Assembly (NCBI RefSeq): GCF_020510625.1
Contig: NZ_CP075191.1
Location: 968,001 to 1,032,000 of the forward strand
DNA from: Ferribacterium limneticum
GTDB lineage: Bacteria; Pseudomonadota; Gammaproteobacteria; Burkholderiales; Rhodocyclaceae
DNA: 64,000 nucleotides
Reading direction: 5' to 3'
The translations under genes were made by a program, and so were the position numbers. This document shows positions 52,336 to 62,790 of this stretch, piece after piece. The notes beneath the pieces were generated by a model that saw only the letters and a list, made by a program, of their open reading frames with translations, was not told the DNA's origin and did no database searches. Every line of letters starts with the position of its first letter. The stretch's first letter is position 1.

Positions 52336-53336
52336 TGCTGGCACGCTGGTTACAGCGACAGTGGTTTGAGCAACGCCGGCTGACGCCGGCGTTGTGGCTT
52401 TTGCTGCCGCTCGCCTGGCTGTATGCCGGTTTGAGCGCGCTCAATCGCCGTTTCACCAAGCCGCAACGCCTGCCGGTGCCGGTCATTGTGGTTGGCAACA
52501 TCATCGTCGGCGGTGCGGGCAAGACGCCGCTGACCCTGTGGCTGGCTCGCCAATTGCGCGATCGCGGCTGGCGACCGGGGATTGTCAGCCGTGGCTACGG
52601 TCGTTCCGGGGATGAAGTCATTGCGGTGAGTGCCGCATCGCGGCCGGAGGAGGTCGGGGATGAGCCTTTGTTGCTCGCCCGGCGCAGCGGTGTTCCCGTC
52701 TGGGTCGGGCGCCATCGGGCGGCGGCTGGCGAGGCTTTGCTGGCTGCCCATCCGGAAGTCGATGTCGTGCTCTGCGACGACGGATTGCAGCATTACGCCC
52801 TGGCGCGGGACGTCGAACTGGTTGTCTTTGATGCCCGCGGCGCCGGCAATGGCTGGCGCTTGCCGGTCGGGCCCTTGCGTGAGCCGGTTTCACGGCTGGC
52901 GACAGTCGATGCCATCATTTGCAACGGCTTGCCGGAAACTGGCTTGTCTACTGCGACGCCGAGCTTCGCGATGACTCTCAAGCCTGACTTGTTCTATCGC
53001 CTTGGCGCCACCGGGCAAACGGCTTCGGCCGAGAGTCTGCGTGGCCGAGGTGCGCTTCACGCCCTCGCCGGTATTGGCAATCCGGAGCGCTTTTTCCGGA
53101 CGCTGGCGTCGCTCGGCTTGCACTGCGAAAACCATCCTTTTCCGGATCATCATCGCTATGTTGCTGCCGATCTGGCTTTCGCCAGGGACGGCATCCTGCT
53201 GATGACCGAGAAGGATGCAGTAAAATGTGCCGGACTGACGGCGGGTGAAACCTGGGTTCTGCCCGTCGAGGCCGAGCTTTCGCAGGCCCTTATTGAACTG
53301 ATTTTGGAGAAACTCCGTGGACGCCAGGTTGCTTGA
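52335..53336 (+). CDS. lpxK: Tetraacyldisaccharide 4'-kinase LpxK
   Basis: This 333-residue enzyme phosphorylates the 4' position of the lipid A disaccharide. Signatures are [20 protein letters not shown] (P-loop), [20 protein letters not shown] and MTEKDAVKC. It overlaps the next small gene by 20 nt, so the two are translated together. Confidence 0.93.
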   Translation: MLARWLQRQWFEQRRLTPALWLLLPLAWLYAGLSALNRRFTKPQRLPVPVIVVGNIIVGGAGKTPLTLWLARQLRDRGWRPGIVSRGYGRSGDEVIAVSAASRPEEVGDEPLLLARRSGVPVWVGRHRAAAGEALLAAHPEVDVVLCDDGLQHYALARDVELVVFDARGAGNGWRLPVGPLREPVSRLATVDAIICNGLPETGLSTATPSFAMTLKPDLFYRLGATGQTASAESLRGRGALHALAGIGNPERFFRTLASLGLHCENHPFPDHHRYVAADLAFARDGILLMTEKDAVKCAGLTAGETWVLPVEAELSQALIELILEKLRGRQVA

Positions 53337-53493
53337 TATTCTCGTCTGCCCGATTTGCAAGGGCAATCTCGAACACCGCAAGGCCGAAAAGGAACTGGTC
53401 TGCAAGCCTTGCAAACTGGCTTTCCCGATCCGCGACGACATTCCCATCATGCTCGAGGACGAAGCGCGCCAACTCAACGCGGACGGGCAGTAA
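53317..53493 (+). CDS. Trm112-like zinc-ribbon protein
   Basis: Starting at GTG 53317, inside the end of lpxK, it encodes 58 residues beginning [18 protein letters not shown], with CPIC and CKPC zinc-binding pairs and the ending [16 protein letters not shown]. It is the conserved small protein (YcaR-like/Trm112 family) found between lpxK and kdsB in many proteobacteria. Its stop shares a base with the kdsB start. Confidence 0.88.
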   Translation: MDARLLDILVCPICKGNLEHRKAEKELVCKPCKLAFPIRDDIPIMLEDEARQLNADGQ

Positions 53494-54278
53494 TGTCCGG
53501 TCTGGCATTCAAGGTCGTCATTCCGGCTCGTTACGCGTCGACCCGTCTGCCAGCCAAGCCGCTGCTCGATCTTGGCGGCAAGCCGATGGTCGTCCGGGTA
53601 GCCGAGCGGGCGCGACTGTCGGGGGCCGAGGAAATCTGGGTGGCAACCGATCACCCCGAAGTTCGCGCCGCGGCCGAAGCGCACGAAGTGGCCGCCCTGA
53701 TGACGCGCAGCGACCATGCCACCGGGACCGACCGTCTGGCTGAAGTGGTCGAGCAGCGCGGCTGGGCGGGTGACACCATCATCGTCAATGTGCAGGGCGA
53801 CGAGCCGCTGATTGAGCCGGAAGTGATCATCCAGACGGCACGCCAACTTGCGGCCAGCGGTGCCGACATCGCGACGGTGGCGCACCCGATTACCGATGCG
53901 GCAGATTTCTTCAATCCGAACGTCGTCAAGGTGGTGTGCCGGGCCGATGGCGATGCCGCCTACTTTTCCCGGGCGCCGATTCCTTATGCCCGCGATCATT
54001 TCGCCAAAGAGGATGGGGGCGAAACCTTGCCCGCCAACTTCCCGGCTTATCGCCATGTCGGCTTGTATGCCTATCGGGCCAGCTTCCTGAAGGCCTACGC
54101 CGGATTGACGCCGGCACCCACCGAGCATTTTGAGTCGCTGGAACAACTGCGTGCGTTGTGGCACGGCTACCGGATCAGCGTCACGCTGATCGATGCTGCG
54201 CCAGCGCCCGGCGTCGATACGCCCGAAGACGCAGAGCGGATGCGCAAACTGTTTGACCGTGCCAATAATTGCGAGTAA
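53493..54278 (+). CDS. kdsB: CMP-KDO synthetase KdsB
   Basis: This 261-residue enzyme activates KDO with CTP for lipopolysaccharide synthesis. Signatures include [45 protein letters not shown] and [12 protein letters not shown]. The start ATG 53493 follows directly on the trm112-like gene (TAATG). Confidence 0.94.
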   Translation: MSGLAFKVVIPARYASTRLPAKPLLDLGGKPMVVRVAERARLSGAEEIWVATDHPEVRAAAEAHEVAALMTRSDHATGTDRLAEVVEQRGWAGDTIIVNVQGDEPLIEPEVIIQTARQLAASGADIATVAHPITDAADFFNPNVVKVVCRADGDAAYFSRAPIPYARDHFAKEDGGETLPANFPAYRHVGLYAYRASFLKAYAGLTPAPTEHFESLEQLRALWHGYRISVTLIDAAPAPGVDTPEDAERMRKLFDRANNCE

Positions 54279-54292
54279 TTTTCCGCTCTTAG

Positions 54293-55006
<714 letters not shown>

Positions 55007-55016
55007 GGAGCTAAAG

Positions 55017-56276
55017 ATGGCGGCGAAAAATGCCTTCTACGCGCAGTCGGGGGGCGTAACTGCCGTCATCAACGCAACGGCGTGCGGCCTGATTCAGGAA
55101 GCACGCCGGCATCCCGAGAAGATCGGGAAAGTCTACGCCGGGCGCGATGGCATCATCGGGGCGCTGACGGAAGACCTGATTGATACCAGCCTCGAATCCG
55201 ACGAGGATATCGCCCGCCTGCGGCACACGCCGGGCGGCGCTTTCGGTTCCTGTCGTTACAAACTGAAAAGCCTGGAGCAGCATCGGGCGCAATACGAACG
55301 CCTGATCGAAGTCTTCAAGGCGCACGACATCGGCTATTTCTTCTACAACGGCGGCAACGACTCCATGGATACCGCCTGGAAGGTGTCGCAGATCGCCGAA
55401 AAGATGGGTTACCCGGTGGTCTGTGTCGGCGTGCCGAAAACCGTTGATAACGACCTGCCTCATACCGATTGTTGTCCCGGTTTTGGTTCGGTCGCCAAGT
55501 ACGTGGCAACGTCGATCCGTGAGGCCGGCTACGATGTGGCTTCGATGGCGCGGACCTCGACCAAGATTTTCGTGCTGGAAGTGATGGGGCGTCATGCCGG
55601 CTGGATCACTGCCGCTTGCGGCCTGGCTTCGGAAAATGCCGGCGAACCGCCGCATATCCTGCTTTTCCCGGAAGTGCCTTTCGATCCCGAGCGTTTCCTC
55701 GCTCGCGTCGATGAGTGCGTCAAGCAATACGGCTACTGTACGGTGGCGGTTTCCGAGGGCTTGTCCGACGCCGCCGGCAATCTGATCGCCGAGTCCGGAA
55801 CCAAGGATGCTTTCGGGCATTCACAACTGGGCGGTGTCGGTCAGATGGTGGCCCAGTTGGTCAAGGACAAGCTGGGTTACAAGTACCACTGGGCGCTGGC
55901 TGATTACCTGCAGCGCTCGGCCCGACATCTGGCCTCGAAAACCGATCTGGAACAGGCGCATGCCCTGGGTGTTGCGGCCGTCGATCTGGCCTTGCAGGGC
56001 AAGAATGCGGTGATGGCGACCATCGAGCGTCTGGACGATGCCCCGTACCGCTGGCAGATCGGCAACGCGCCGCTGGCCGAGATCGCCAACGTCGAGCGCA
56101 AGATGCCGCCCGAGTTCATCTCGCCGGATGGCTTCCATATCACCGATGCGTGCCGTGCCTATCTGCAGCCATTGATTCATGGCGAGGAGCCGCCGCCCTA
56201 TCGCAACGGCCTGCCGGATTACATTCGCCTGAAGAATATTTCTGTCGCCAAAAAGCTGGGGAGTTTTAACGTTTGA
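55017..56276 (+). CDS. pfp: PPi-dependent 6-phosphofructokinase
   Basis: This 419-residue enzyme interconverts fructose 6-phosphate and fructose 1,6-bisphosphate with pyrophosphate. The PPi type is indicated by GGNDSMDT and by the Lys in [10 protein letters not shown], positions that are Gly in ATP-dependent enzymes. Other motifs include [16 protein letters not shown]. It is encoded just before a pyrophosphatase pump, which suggests shared use of PPi. Confidence 0.9.
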   Translation: MAAKNAFYAQSGGVTAVINATACGLIQEARRHPEKIGKVYAGRDGIIGALTEDLIDTSLESDEDIARLRHTPGGAFGSCRYKLKSLEQHRAQYERLIEVFKAHDIGYFFYNGGNDSMDTAWKVSQIAEKMGYPVVCVGVPKTVDNDLPHTDCCPGFGSVAKYVATSIREAGYDVASMARTSTKIFVLEVMGRHAGWITAACGLASENAGEPPHILLFPEVPFDPERFLARVDECVKQYGYCTVAVSEGLSDAAGNLIAESGTKDAFGHSQLGGVGQMVAQLVKDKLGYKYHWALADYLQRSARHLASKTDLEQAHALGVAAVDLALQGKNAVMATIERLDDAPYRWQIGNAPLAEIANVERKMPPEFISPDGFHITDACRAYLQPLIHGEEPPPYRNGLPDYIRLKNISVAKKLGSFNV

Positions 56277-56304
56277 TTTCGTTGTTAACCAAGGAGGGGG
56301 AATA

Positions 56305-58362
56305 ATGAGTACAGCGTTGTTGCTGGCGCTAGGTTGCGCCGTGTTGGCAGTCCTGTATGGCTGGATTTCCAGTCGACAGATCCTCGCGTTGCCCGCCGGC
56401 AACGAGCGAATGCAGGAGATCGCCAAAGCCATCCAGCAGGGGGCGGAAGCGTATCTCAGCCGCCAGTACAAGACTATTGCGATGGTTGGCGTCATCCTCT
56501 TCCTGGTGATCGGACTCATCCCCAAGCTGGGCTGGTTGACTGCTTTCGGCTTCCTGATCGGTGCTGTGCTCTCTGGCGCGGCCGGCTTCATCGGCATGAA
56601 CGTTTCCGTGCGCGCCAATGTCCGGACGGCTGAAGCGGCCCGTAGCGGAATTTCTGCTGCACTGGATGTCGCCTTCAAGGGCGGCGCGATTACCGGCATG
56701 CTGGTGGTTGGTCTGGGTCTGCTCGGTGTGGCTGGCTACTTTGCTTTCCTGAAATCGGCCAGTGCGCCAGGCGCTGACCTGCACCACATCATCGAGCCGC
56801 TGGTCGGTCTGGCCTTTGGTTCTTCGCTGATCTCCATCTTTGCCCGACTGGGTGGCGGTATCTTCACCAAGGGTGCTGACGTTGGTGCCGACCTGGTGGG
56901 CAAGGTCGAAGCCGGCATTCCCGAAGACGACCCGCGCAACCCGGCCGTTATCGCCGACAACGTTGGTGACAACGTCGGTGACTGTGCCGGTATGGCGGCC
57001 GACCTGTTTGAAACCTACGCGGTGACGGTCGTCGCGACCATGGTTCTGGCCGCGCTGACCATCAAGTCCTTCCCGGGCTTGGGTGAAAATCTTGTGCTCT
57101 ATCCGCTGGCCCTGGGCGGCGTGTCGATCATCGCGTCCATCGTCGGCTGCTATTTCGTCAAGGCGACCGAAGGCGGCAAGATCATGGCGGCGCTTTATCG
57201 CGGCCTGATCGTCGCCGGGGTGCTGGCGCTGGCCGCCTATTATCCGATCACCTCATGGCTGATCGGGGCCGGTGATGCCGCTGCCAAGATCACGACCGCC
57301 TCGATGTTCGGCTGCTCGGTCGTCGGTCTTGTCCTGACCGCTGCACTGGTCTGGATTACCGAGTACTACACCGGTACCGACTACGCGCCGGTCAAGCATG
57401 TTGCTTCGTCCTGCCAGACCGGTCATGCGACCAATATCATCGCCGGTATCGGCGTCTCGATGAAGGCTTGCGCCTGGCCGGTGCTCTCCGTCTGTGCGGC
57501 GATCTATGCTGCCTTCGCGATGGGTGGCCTGTTCGGTATCGCCATTGCTGCAACGTCGATGCTGTCGATGGCCGGTATCGTCGTGGCGCTTGATGCCTAT
57601 GGTCCGATCACCGACAACGCCGGTGGTATTGCCGAAATGGCCGAACTGCCGAAGGAAGTCCGCAATGTGACCGATCCGCTCGATGCCGTCGGTAACACGA
57701 CCAAGGCCGTAACCAAGGGCTATGCCATTGGTTCCGCCGGTCTGGCGGCTCTGGTGCTGTTCGCCGACTACACGCACGGTCTGGAAGCGGCTTCCGGCAA
57801 GGTCTTTACCTTCGATCTGTCGAACCATCTGGTCATCATCGGCCTCTTCATCGGCGGCCTGATTCCTTACCTGTTTGGCGCCATGGCGATGGAGGCGGTG
57901 GGCCGTTCGGCCAGCGCCGTGGTCATGGAAGTGCGTCGTCAGTTCAAGGAAATCCCCGGCATCATGGAAGGGACGGCCAAGCCGGACTATTCCCGTGCCG
58001 TCGATATGCTGACCGTTGCGGCCATCAAGGAAATGATGATTCCGTCCATCCTGCCGGTGGCTGTGCCGATCGTTGTCGGTCTGGTGCTTGGGCCACAGGC
58101 GCTGGGCGGCCTGCTGGTCGGGACCATCGTGACTGGCCTGTTCGTGGCCATTTCGATGACCACCGGCGGCGGCGCATGGGATAACGCCAAGAAGTACATC
58201 GAGGATGGTCACTTCGGTGGCAAGGGCTCGGAGGCCCACAAGGCAGCCGTGACCGGCGACACCGTTGGCGATCCGTATAAGGATACGGCGGGTCCGGCCG
58301 TTAATCCGCTGATCAAGATCATCAATCTGGTCGCCCTGCTGATTGTTCCGTTGATTGCTTGA
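56305..58362 (+). CDS. hppA: Membrane H+-translocating pyrophosphatase, K+-independent type
   Basis: This 685-residue polytopic pump couples PPi hydrolysis to proton transport. The conserved site reads [18 protein letters not shown], then [19 protein letters not shown]. The [17 protein letters not shown] segment has Lys where K+-dependent enzymes have Ala, so it should be K+-independent. It is 28 nt downstream of the PPi-linked phosphofructokinase gene and is followed by a strong terminator. Confidence 0.94.
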   Translation: MSTALLLALGCAVLAVLYGWISSRQILALPAGNERMQEIAKAIQQGAEAYLSRQYKTIAMVGVILFLVIGLIPKLGWLTAFGFLIGAVLSGAAGFIGMNVSVRANVRTAEAARSGISAALDVAFKGGAITGMLVVGLGLLGVAGYFAFLKSASAPGADLHHIIEPLVGLAFGSSLISIFARLGGGIFTKGADVGADLVGKVEAGIPEDDPRNPAVIADNVGDNVGDCAGMAADLFETYAVTVVATMVLAALTIKSFPGLGENLVLYPLALGGVSIIASIVGCYFVKATEGGKIMAALYRGLIVAGVLALAAYYPITSWLIGAGDAAAKITTASMFGCSVVGLVLTAALVWITEYYTGTDYAPVKHVASSCQTGHATNIIAGIGVSMKACAWPVLSVCAAIYAAFAMGGLFGIAIAATSMLSMAGIVVALDAYGPITDNAGGIAEMAELPKEVRNVTDPLDAVGNTTKAVTKGYAIGSAGLAALVLFADYTHGLEAASGKVFTFDLSNHLVIIGLFIGGLIPYLFGAMAMEAVGRSASAVVMEVRRQFKEIPGIMEGTAKPDYSRAVDMLTVAAIKEMMIPSILPVAVPIVVGLVLGPQALGGLLVGTIVTGLFVAISMTTGGGAWDNAKKYIEDGHFGGKGSEAHKAAVTGDTVGDPYKDTAGPAVNPLIKIINLVALLIVPLIA

Positions 58363-58381
58363 TCAACTCAGGGCTTTCGTG

Positions 58382-58407
58382 AAAAAGGCGGTCTCGGCCG
58401 CCTTTTT
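58382..58407 (+). terminator. Terminator after hppA
   Basis: AAAAAGGCGG and CCGCCTTTTT form a stem with a TCTCGG loop, followed by the T-run. It is 20 nt after the hppA stop. Confidence 0.9.
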
Positions 58408-58467
58408 ACATTTCTTTGAATTGCCATTATCAAGCCAAGCTAGAATCGCCAAAAATCAGGGAGTGGC

Positions 58468-60645
58468 ATGAGCGAAGTTGCGAGCAGGTCTGCGGGTGTC
58501 GGCGTATCCGGGGTGCGGGAAGATATCCTGCATCATGACCCGCTGTTGGATTGTCTGGTTGAACTGACGCGAATTCACGGCCGGCCGAGTACCCGGGCCG
58601 CGCTGGTTGCCGGATTGCCCCTCGAGAAGGGTGTCTTGCCGCCTTCCATGTTTGCACGCGCGGCTAGTCGGGCCGGTCTTTCGGCCAAGGTGGTCAGGCG
58701 CTCGCTGGAGCGCATCGACGACGTGCTGCTGCCGGCAGTTTTGCTGCTTAATAACGAGGAGGCCTGCGTGCTCCTCGGTTGGGATGCGTCTGGACAAACC
58801 GCCCGCTTGCTGTTTCCGGAAACTGCTCAGGGAACGGTGCTGTTGTCCCGAGATGCCCTGGCAGAGCGCTTCTCGGGCATTGCGATTTTTTCGCGGCCGC
58901 ATTTCAGGTTCGACAGTCGTACGCCGCAGGTGGGCGATATCAAGCTTCGCCACTGGTTCTGGGGTGCGCTGGCCGATCAGTGGATGGTTTACCGCGATGT
59001 CCTTGGCGCGGCCTTGCTGATCAACCTGATGGCGCTGGCCATGCCGCTGTTCACGATGAATGTTTACGACCGCGTGGTGCCGAACCGGGCGACCGAGACA
59101 CTCTGGGTCCTGGCCCTTGGCGTCATGCTGGTCATTGGTATCGACATGATCCTGCGCTCCCTGCGCGGCTACTTTATCGATCTGGCCAGCGCGCGGATCG
59201 ACATGCAGCTTTCCGCCAGGATCATGGAGCGCGTTCTTGGTGTTCGCATGGAGGCCAGGCCGGCCGCCGTTGGCGCGTTTTCATCGAATCTGCGCTCATT
59301 CGAGTCGGTGCGTGATTTCATTACCTCGGCTTCGGTCACCGCCTTCATTGATCTGCCTTTTGCCCTGCTGTTCGTGCTTGTTATCGCGATCATTGCGTGG
59401 CAATTGATCATCCCCGTCCTGCTGGCGATCGTTGTCGTCGTTATCTACGCCTACGTGCTGCAGCATAAGATGCACGCGCTGTCGGAGACGACCTATCGGG
59501 CATCGGCGCAGCGAAATGCCACGCTGATCGAAAGCCTGACCGCCCTGGAAACCATCAAGACCCAGGGCGCCGAAGGCGTGATGCAGGCGAAGTGGGAAAA
59601 AACCGTAGCCTTCGTCGCACGGGTCAATAACCAGATGCGTTTCCTCTCCGCCGCGGCCACCAATGGCGCCATGGAAATCCAGCAGATTGTTAACGTTGTC
59701 GTCGTGATTGCCGGCGTTTATCTGATCGGCAATGGCCAATTGAGCATGGGCGGCCTGATCGCCTGTACGATGCTGACCTCGCGGGCCGTTGCGCCCTTGG
59801 GGCAAATGGTCGGGCTGCTGATGCAGTACCACAACGCCAAGGTGGCGCTGACCTCGCTCGAGCAGATCATGAATAACCCGGTCGAACGGCCGGCCGACGC
59901 CAATTTCGTCCATCGTCCGGAGCTGAAGGGCGATATCGAGTTTCGCGATGTCGAGTTCAGCTATCCCAATGCCCAGATTGCCGCATTGCGCGGTCTGAGT
60001 TGCAAGATCAACGCCGGCGACAAGGTGGTTGTCATCGGTCGCGTCGGTTCTGGTAAAACCACCCTGCAGAAACTGCTGCTCGGCTTGTACCAGCCGACGG
60101 GCGGGGCGGTCAGCATCGATGGTGTCGATCTCCGCCAACTGGATCCGGCCGACCTGCGGCGCAATATCGGCTACGTCGCCCAGGATCTGACGCTGTTCTA
60201 TGGCACTTTGCGCGAAAACATCGCCATCGGCGCGCCTTACGCCGACGATGCCGCCATCGTGGCGGCGGCCGAGGCGGGTGGTTTGACCGAATTCGTCAAT
60301 CGTCATCCGGATGGTTTCGACATGATGATCGGCGAGCGGGGCGATTCCCTGTCTGGCGGTCAGCGCCAGGGGGTGGCGATTGCCCGTGCCTTCCTGATGG
60401 ATCCGCCGATTCTGTTGCTGGATGAGCCGACCAGCGCCATGGATTTCTCCTCGGAGCAGCAGTTCAAGGAAAGGCTGCGCCTGACGGCCGCCCACAAGAC
60501 GGTATTGATCGTCACCCACCGCAACAGCCTGCTCGATCTGGCGACGCGCGTCATCGTCGTCGATGATGGCCGCATCGTGGCGGATGGTCCGCGGGATCAG
60601 GTGATTCAGGCGCTGCAGAGCGGTCGCGTCGGGAGGGCGTCATGA
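58468..60645 (+). CDS. Type I secretion ABC transporter (LapB-like)
   Basis: This 725-residue protein has an N-terminal C39-like domain without a catalytic Cys (about residues 20-150), a six-helix exporter domain, and a nucleotide-binding domain with GRVGSGKTT, LSGGQRQGVAIARA and ILLLDEPTSAMD. Inactive C39 domains bind the passenger in adhesin exporters. With the HlyD-type adaptor overlapping it by 4 nt, it should export the giant protein encoded at 62791. The outer-membrane channel (TolC-like) is not in view. Confidence 0.9.
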   Translation: MSEVASRSAGVGVSGVREDILHHDPLLDCLVELTRIHGRPSTRAALVAGLPLEKGVLPPSMFARAASRAGLSAKVVRRSLERIDDVLLPAVLLLNNEEACVLLGWDASGQTARLLFPETAQGTVLLSRDALAERFSGIAIFSRPHFRFDSRTPQVGDIKLRHWFWGALADQWMVYRDVLGAALLINLMALAMPLFTMNVYDRVVPNRATETLWVLALGVMLVIGIDMILRSLRGYFIDLASARIDMQLSARIMERVLGVRMEARPAAVGAFSSNLRSFESVRDFITSASVTAFIDLPFALLFVLVIAIIAWQLIIPVLLAIVVVVIYAYVLQHKMHALSETTYRASAQRNATLIESLTALETIKTQGAEGVMQAKWEKTVAFVARVNNQMRFLSAAATNGAMEIQQIVNVVVVIAGVYLIGNGQLSMGGLIACTMLTSRAVAPLGQMVGLLMQYHNAKVALTSLEQIMNNPVERPADANFVHRPELKGDIEFRDVEFSYPNAQIAALRGLSCKINAGDKVVVIGRVGSGKTTLQKLLLGLYQPTGGAVSIDGVDLRQLDPADLRRNIGYVAQDLTLFYGTLRENIAIGAPYADDAAIVAAAEAGGLTEFVNRHPDGFDMMIGERGDSLSGGQRQGVAIARAFLMDPPILLLDEPTSAMDFSSEQQFKERLRLTAAHKTVLIVTHRNSLLDLATRVIVVDDGRIVADGPRDQVIQALQSGRVGRAS

Positions 60646-62057
60646 GTCGCGCCAAAGCCTTGTTGGGGGCCACACATGCCTGGCTGGAGCATGTCGCCCA
60701 GCGCGGTGCGCCGTATGTCGAAAAGGTTCTCGGGCGCTTGCCGAACCGGGAGGAAATCGAGGTCGTCGATTTTGCAACGGATGCCGATCTCGCCATGCTG
60801 CGTCAGGAGCCATTGCGGGCTCGCGTCCTTTTACGCGCCATCAGCGTCGTGTTCATTGCATTCGTTCTCTGGGCAGCGATTGCCCAGCTGGATGAAGTGA
60901 CCCGTGGCGAGGGCAGGGTCATTCCGTCGCGCCAGGTCCAGATTCTGCAGAGCATCGATGGCGGGCTGGTTTCCGAAATTCTGGTCAAGGAAGGCGAGGT
61001 CGTTCAGCCCAATCAGTTGTTGATCAAGATCGACGAAACGCGCTTCGTCTCCTCAGTGAAGGAAAATCAGGCGCAGTATCTTGGCCTGGTCGCCAAGGCT
61101 TCCCGTCTGCGGGCAATTTCCGAAGGCAAGCCCTTCGTGCCGCCGCCGGAAGTGCTCAAGGCGGATGCCTCGATCGTCCAGCAGGAACGCCAATTCTACG
61201 AAGCGAGAAACGACGAGCTGAATGCCGCCGTTTCCATTGCTCGTCAGCAGCTTGCCCAGCGTCAGCAGGAGCTGAATGAAGCGCAGGCCAAGAGGGCGCA
61301 GGCTTCACAAGGCTATGACCTGACCTCCAGGGAACTGGCGGTGACCAAGCCCCTGATCAACTCCGGTGCCGTTTCCGAAGTTGAGTTGCTCCGCCTTGAG
61401 CGCGATGTCTCGCGCTACCGTGGCGAACGTGACATGGCTGCGGCCCAGATTTCCCGCGTTCAGGCATCGATCAACGAAGCTCAGCGCAAGATCGAGGAGG
61501 TAGAACTGACCTTCCGCAATGACGCCAGCAAGGAGCTCTCCGAAACCATGGCCAAGTTGAACAGCCTGGCGGAAGGCAGCGTCGCGTTGTCGGATCGAGT
61601 CAAGCAGTCGTCCATTCGTTCGCCGGTCAAGGGGACGGTCAAGCGTCTGCTGGTCAATACCGTGGGCGGCGTCATCCAGCCCGGCAAGGACATGATCGAA
61701 ATTGTTCCCCTGGAAGACACGCTGTTGCTGGAGGCCAGAGTATTGCCGCGCGACATCGCCTTCTTGCGCCCGGGGCAGCCGGCCATGGTCAAGTTCACCG
61801 CCTACGATTTCTCCATTTATGGCGGGCTGGAGGGCACCCTCGAACACATCGGGGCCGACACCGTCATGGACGATAAGGGCAATGCCTTCTATACCGTGCG
61901 GGTTCGGACCAACAAACCCGGTTTTGGCGATGCCAATCTGCCGATCATTCCGGGCATGGTCGCCGAGGTCGATATCCTGACCGGCAAGAAGAGTGTCCTG
62001 GCCTATCTGGTCAAGCCGGTGCTCAGGGCCAAGAGCGTGGCCTTGACGGAACGCTGA
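60642..62057 (+). CDS. HlyD-family membrane fusion protein (LapC-like)
   Basis: This 471-residue adaptor has one membrane helix (about residues 65-85), a lipoyl-like barrel (EGRVIPSRQVQILQSIDGG), long coiled coils (about 170-310) and the C-terminal beta-domain with PIIPGMVAEVDILTGKKSV. It links the ABC transporter to the outer-membrane channel. The ATG overlaps the transporter stop. Confidence 0.92.
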   Translation: MSRAKALLGATHAWLEHVAQRGAPYVEKVLGRLPNREEIEVVDFATDADLAMLRQEPLRARVLLRAISVVFIAFVLWAAIAQLDEVTRGEGRVIPSRQVQILQSIDGGLVSEILVKEGEVVQPNQLLIKIDETRFVSSVKENQAQYLGLVAKASRLRAISEGKPFVPPPEVLKADASIVQQERQFYEARNDELNAAVSIARQQLAQRQQELNEAQAKRAQASQGYDLTSRELAVTKPLINSGAVSEVELLRLERDVSRYRGERDMAAAQISRVQASINEAQRKIEEVELTFRNDASKELSETMAKLNSLAEGSVALSDRVKQSSIRSPVKGTVKRLLVNTVGGVIQPGKDMIEIVPLEDTLLLEARVLPRDIAFLRPGQPAMVKFTAYDFSIYGGLEGTLEHIGADTVMDDKGNAFYTVRVRTNKPGFGDANLPIIPGMVAEVDILTGKKSVLAYLVKPVLRAKSVALTER

Positions 62058-62674
62058 TGAATCACTACTTCGTTGATCGCGACGCGGCGCCCTTGCCGAC
62101 CTGGCTGGCCGCTTTCCCGCAAGCCCGGGCATTGCGCCGGGACGAAAATATGGCGTTTCCCGCCGGCCAACCCGCGATTGTCTGGTATCGATGCCGGGCT
62201 GGCGAATCCGTGGAATCGGTCTTGCATTTTCATGTTCATCAAGCCGGTCAGCGCGTGGTGCTGTTGGCAGATGAGCCGGATGAATCCGTCGTCGAGGCCG
62301 CCCTGGCCCTGGGGGCCTCGGGCTGTTGCAACAGCCATGCGGCACCCGAGGTTCTGCGTCAGGTCGCACTGGTGGTCGAGAACGGCGGCTTGTGGGTTGG
62401 CCAGTCGTTGTTGCTGCGCCTGGTCGGTGGGGCATCACGTGCCCTGGCGGCGAAATCTGAAAGACCGCCGCGGGTGAACTGGGCGACGCTGCTTTCCGAG
62501 CGCGAGGTCCAGGTGGCCAGACTGGTTGCCGGTGGCGCCAGCAACCGTGAGGTGGCCGACCAGTTGTCGATTACCGAGCGGACGGTCAAGGCACACATGT
62601 CGGCGATCTTTGAAAAGCTTGGTCTGCGCGATCGCTTGCAGCTCTCGCTGCACATCAATGGCGTAAATCTTTAA
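62057..62674 (+). CDS. LuxR-family transcriptional regulator
   Basis: This 205-residue protein has an N-terminal receiver-like segment lacking a clear phosphoacceptor Asp, and a C-terminal LuxR helix-turn-helix (LSEREVQVARLVAGGASNRE, then TERTVKAHMSAIFEKLGL). The missing Asp suggests it is not controlled by ordinary phosphorylation. Its place between the exporter and the adhesin gene suggests control of the adhesin. Confidence 0.82.
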   Translation: MNHYFVDRDAAPLPTWLAAFPQARALRRDENMAFPAGQPAIVWYRCRAGESVESVLHFHVHQAGQRVVLLADEPDESVVEAALALGASGCCNSHAAPEVLRQVALVVENGGLWVGQSLLLRLVGGASRALAAKSERPPRVNWATLLSEREVQVARLVAGGASNREVADQLSITERTVKAHMSAIFEKLGLRDRLQLSLHINGVNL

Positions 62675-62680
62675 CGCCTG

Positions 62681-62706
62681 AGCGTGGAATTACTCACGCT
62701 TTTTTA
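62681..62706 (+). terminator. Terminator after the LuxR-type gene
   Basis: AGCGTG and CACGCT form a 6-bp stem, followed by TTTTTT. It separates the export operon from the adhesin gene. Confidence 0.65.
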
Positions 62707-62758
62707 CAATAACTGTACTTTGGTTCAATAGCCGGGAGGCACGGGCAGCCCTAGACTT

Positions 62759-62771
62759 TTAGCATTGCTAA
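62759..62771. promoter_or_regulatory. Palindrome upstream of the adhesin gene
   Basis: TTAGCA-T-TGCTAA is a perfect palindrome 20 bp before the adhesin start. It is a candidate operator, perhaps for the adjacent LuxR-type regulator, or a small leader hairpin. Confidence 0.4.
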
Positions 62772-62790
62772 TAGTGTCTGGAGTTTCACC

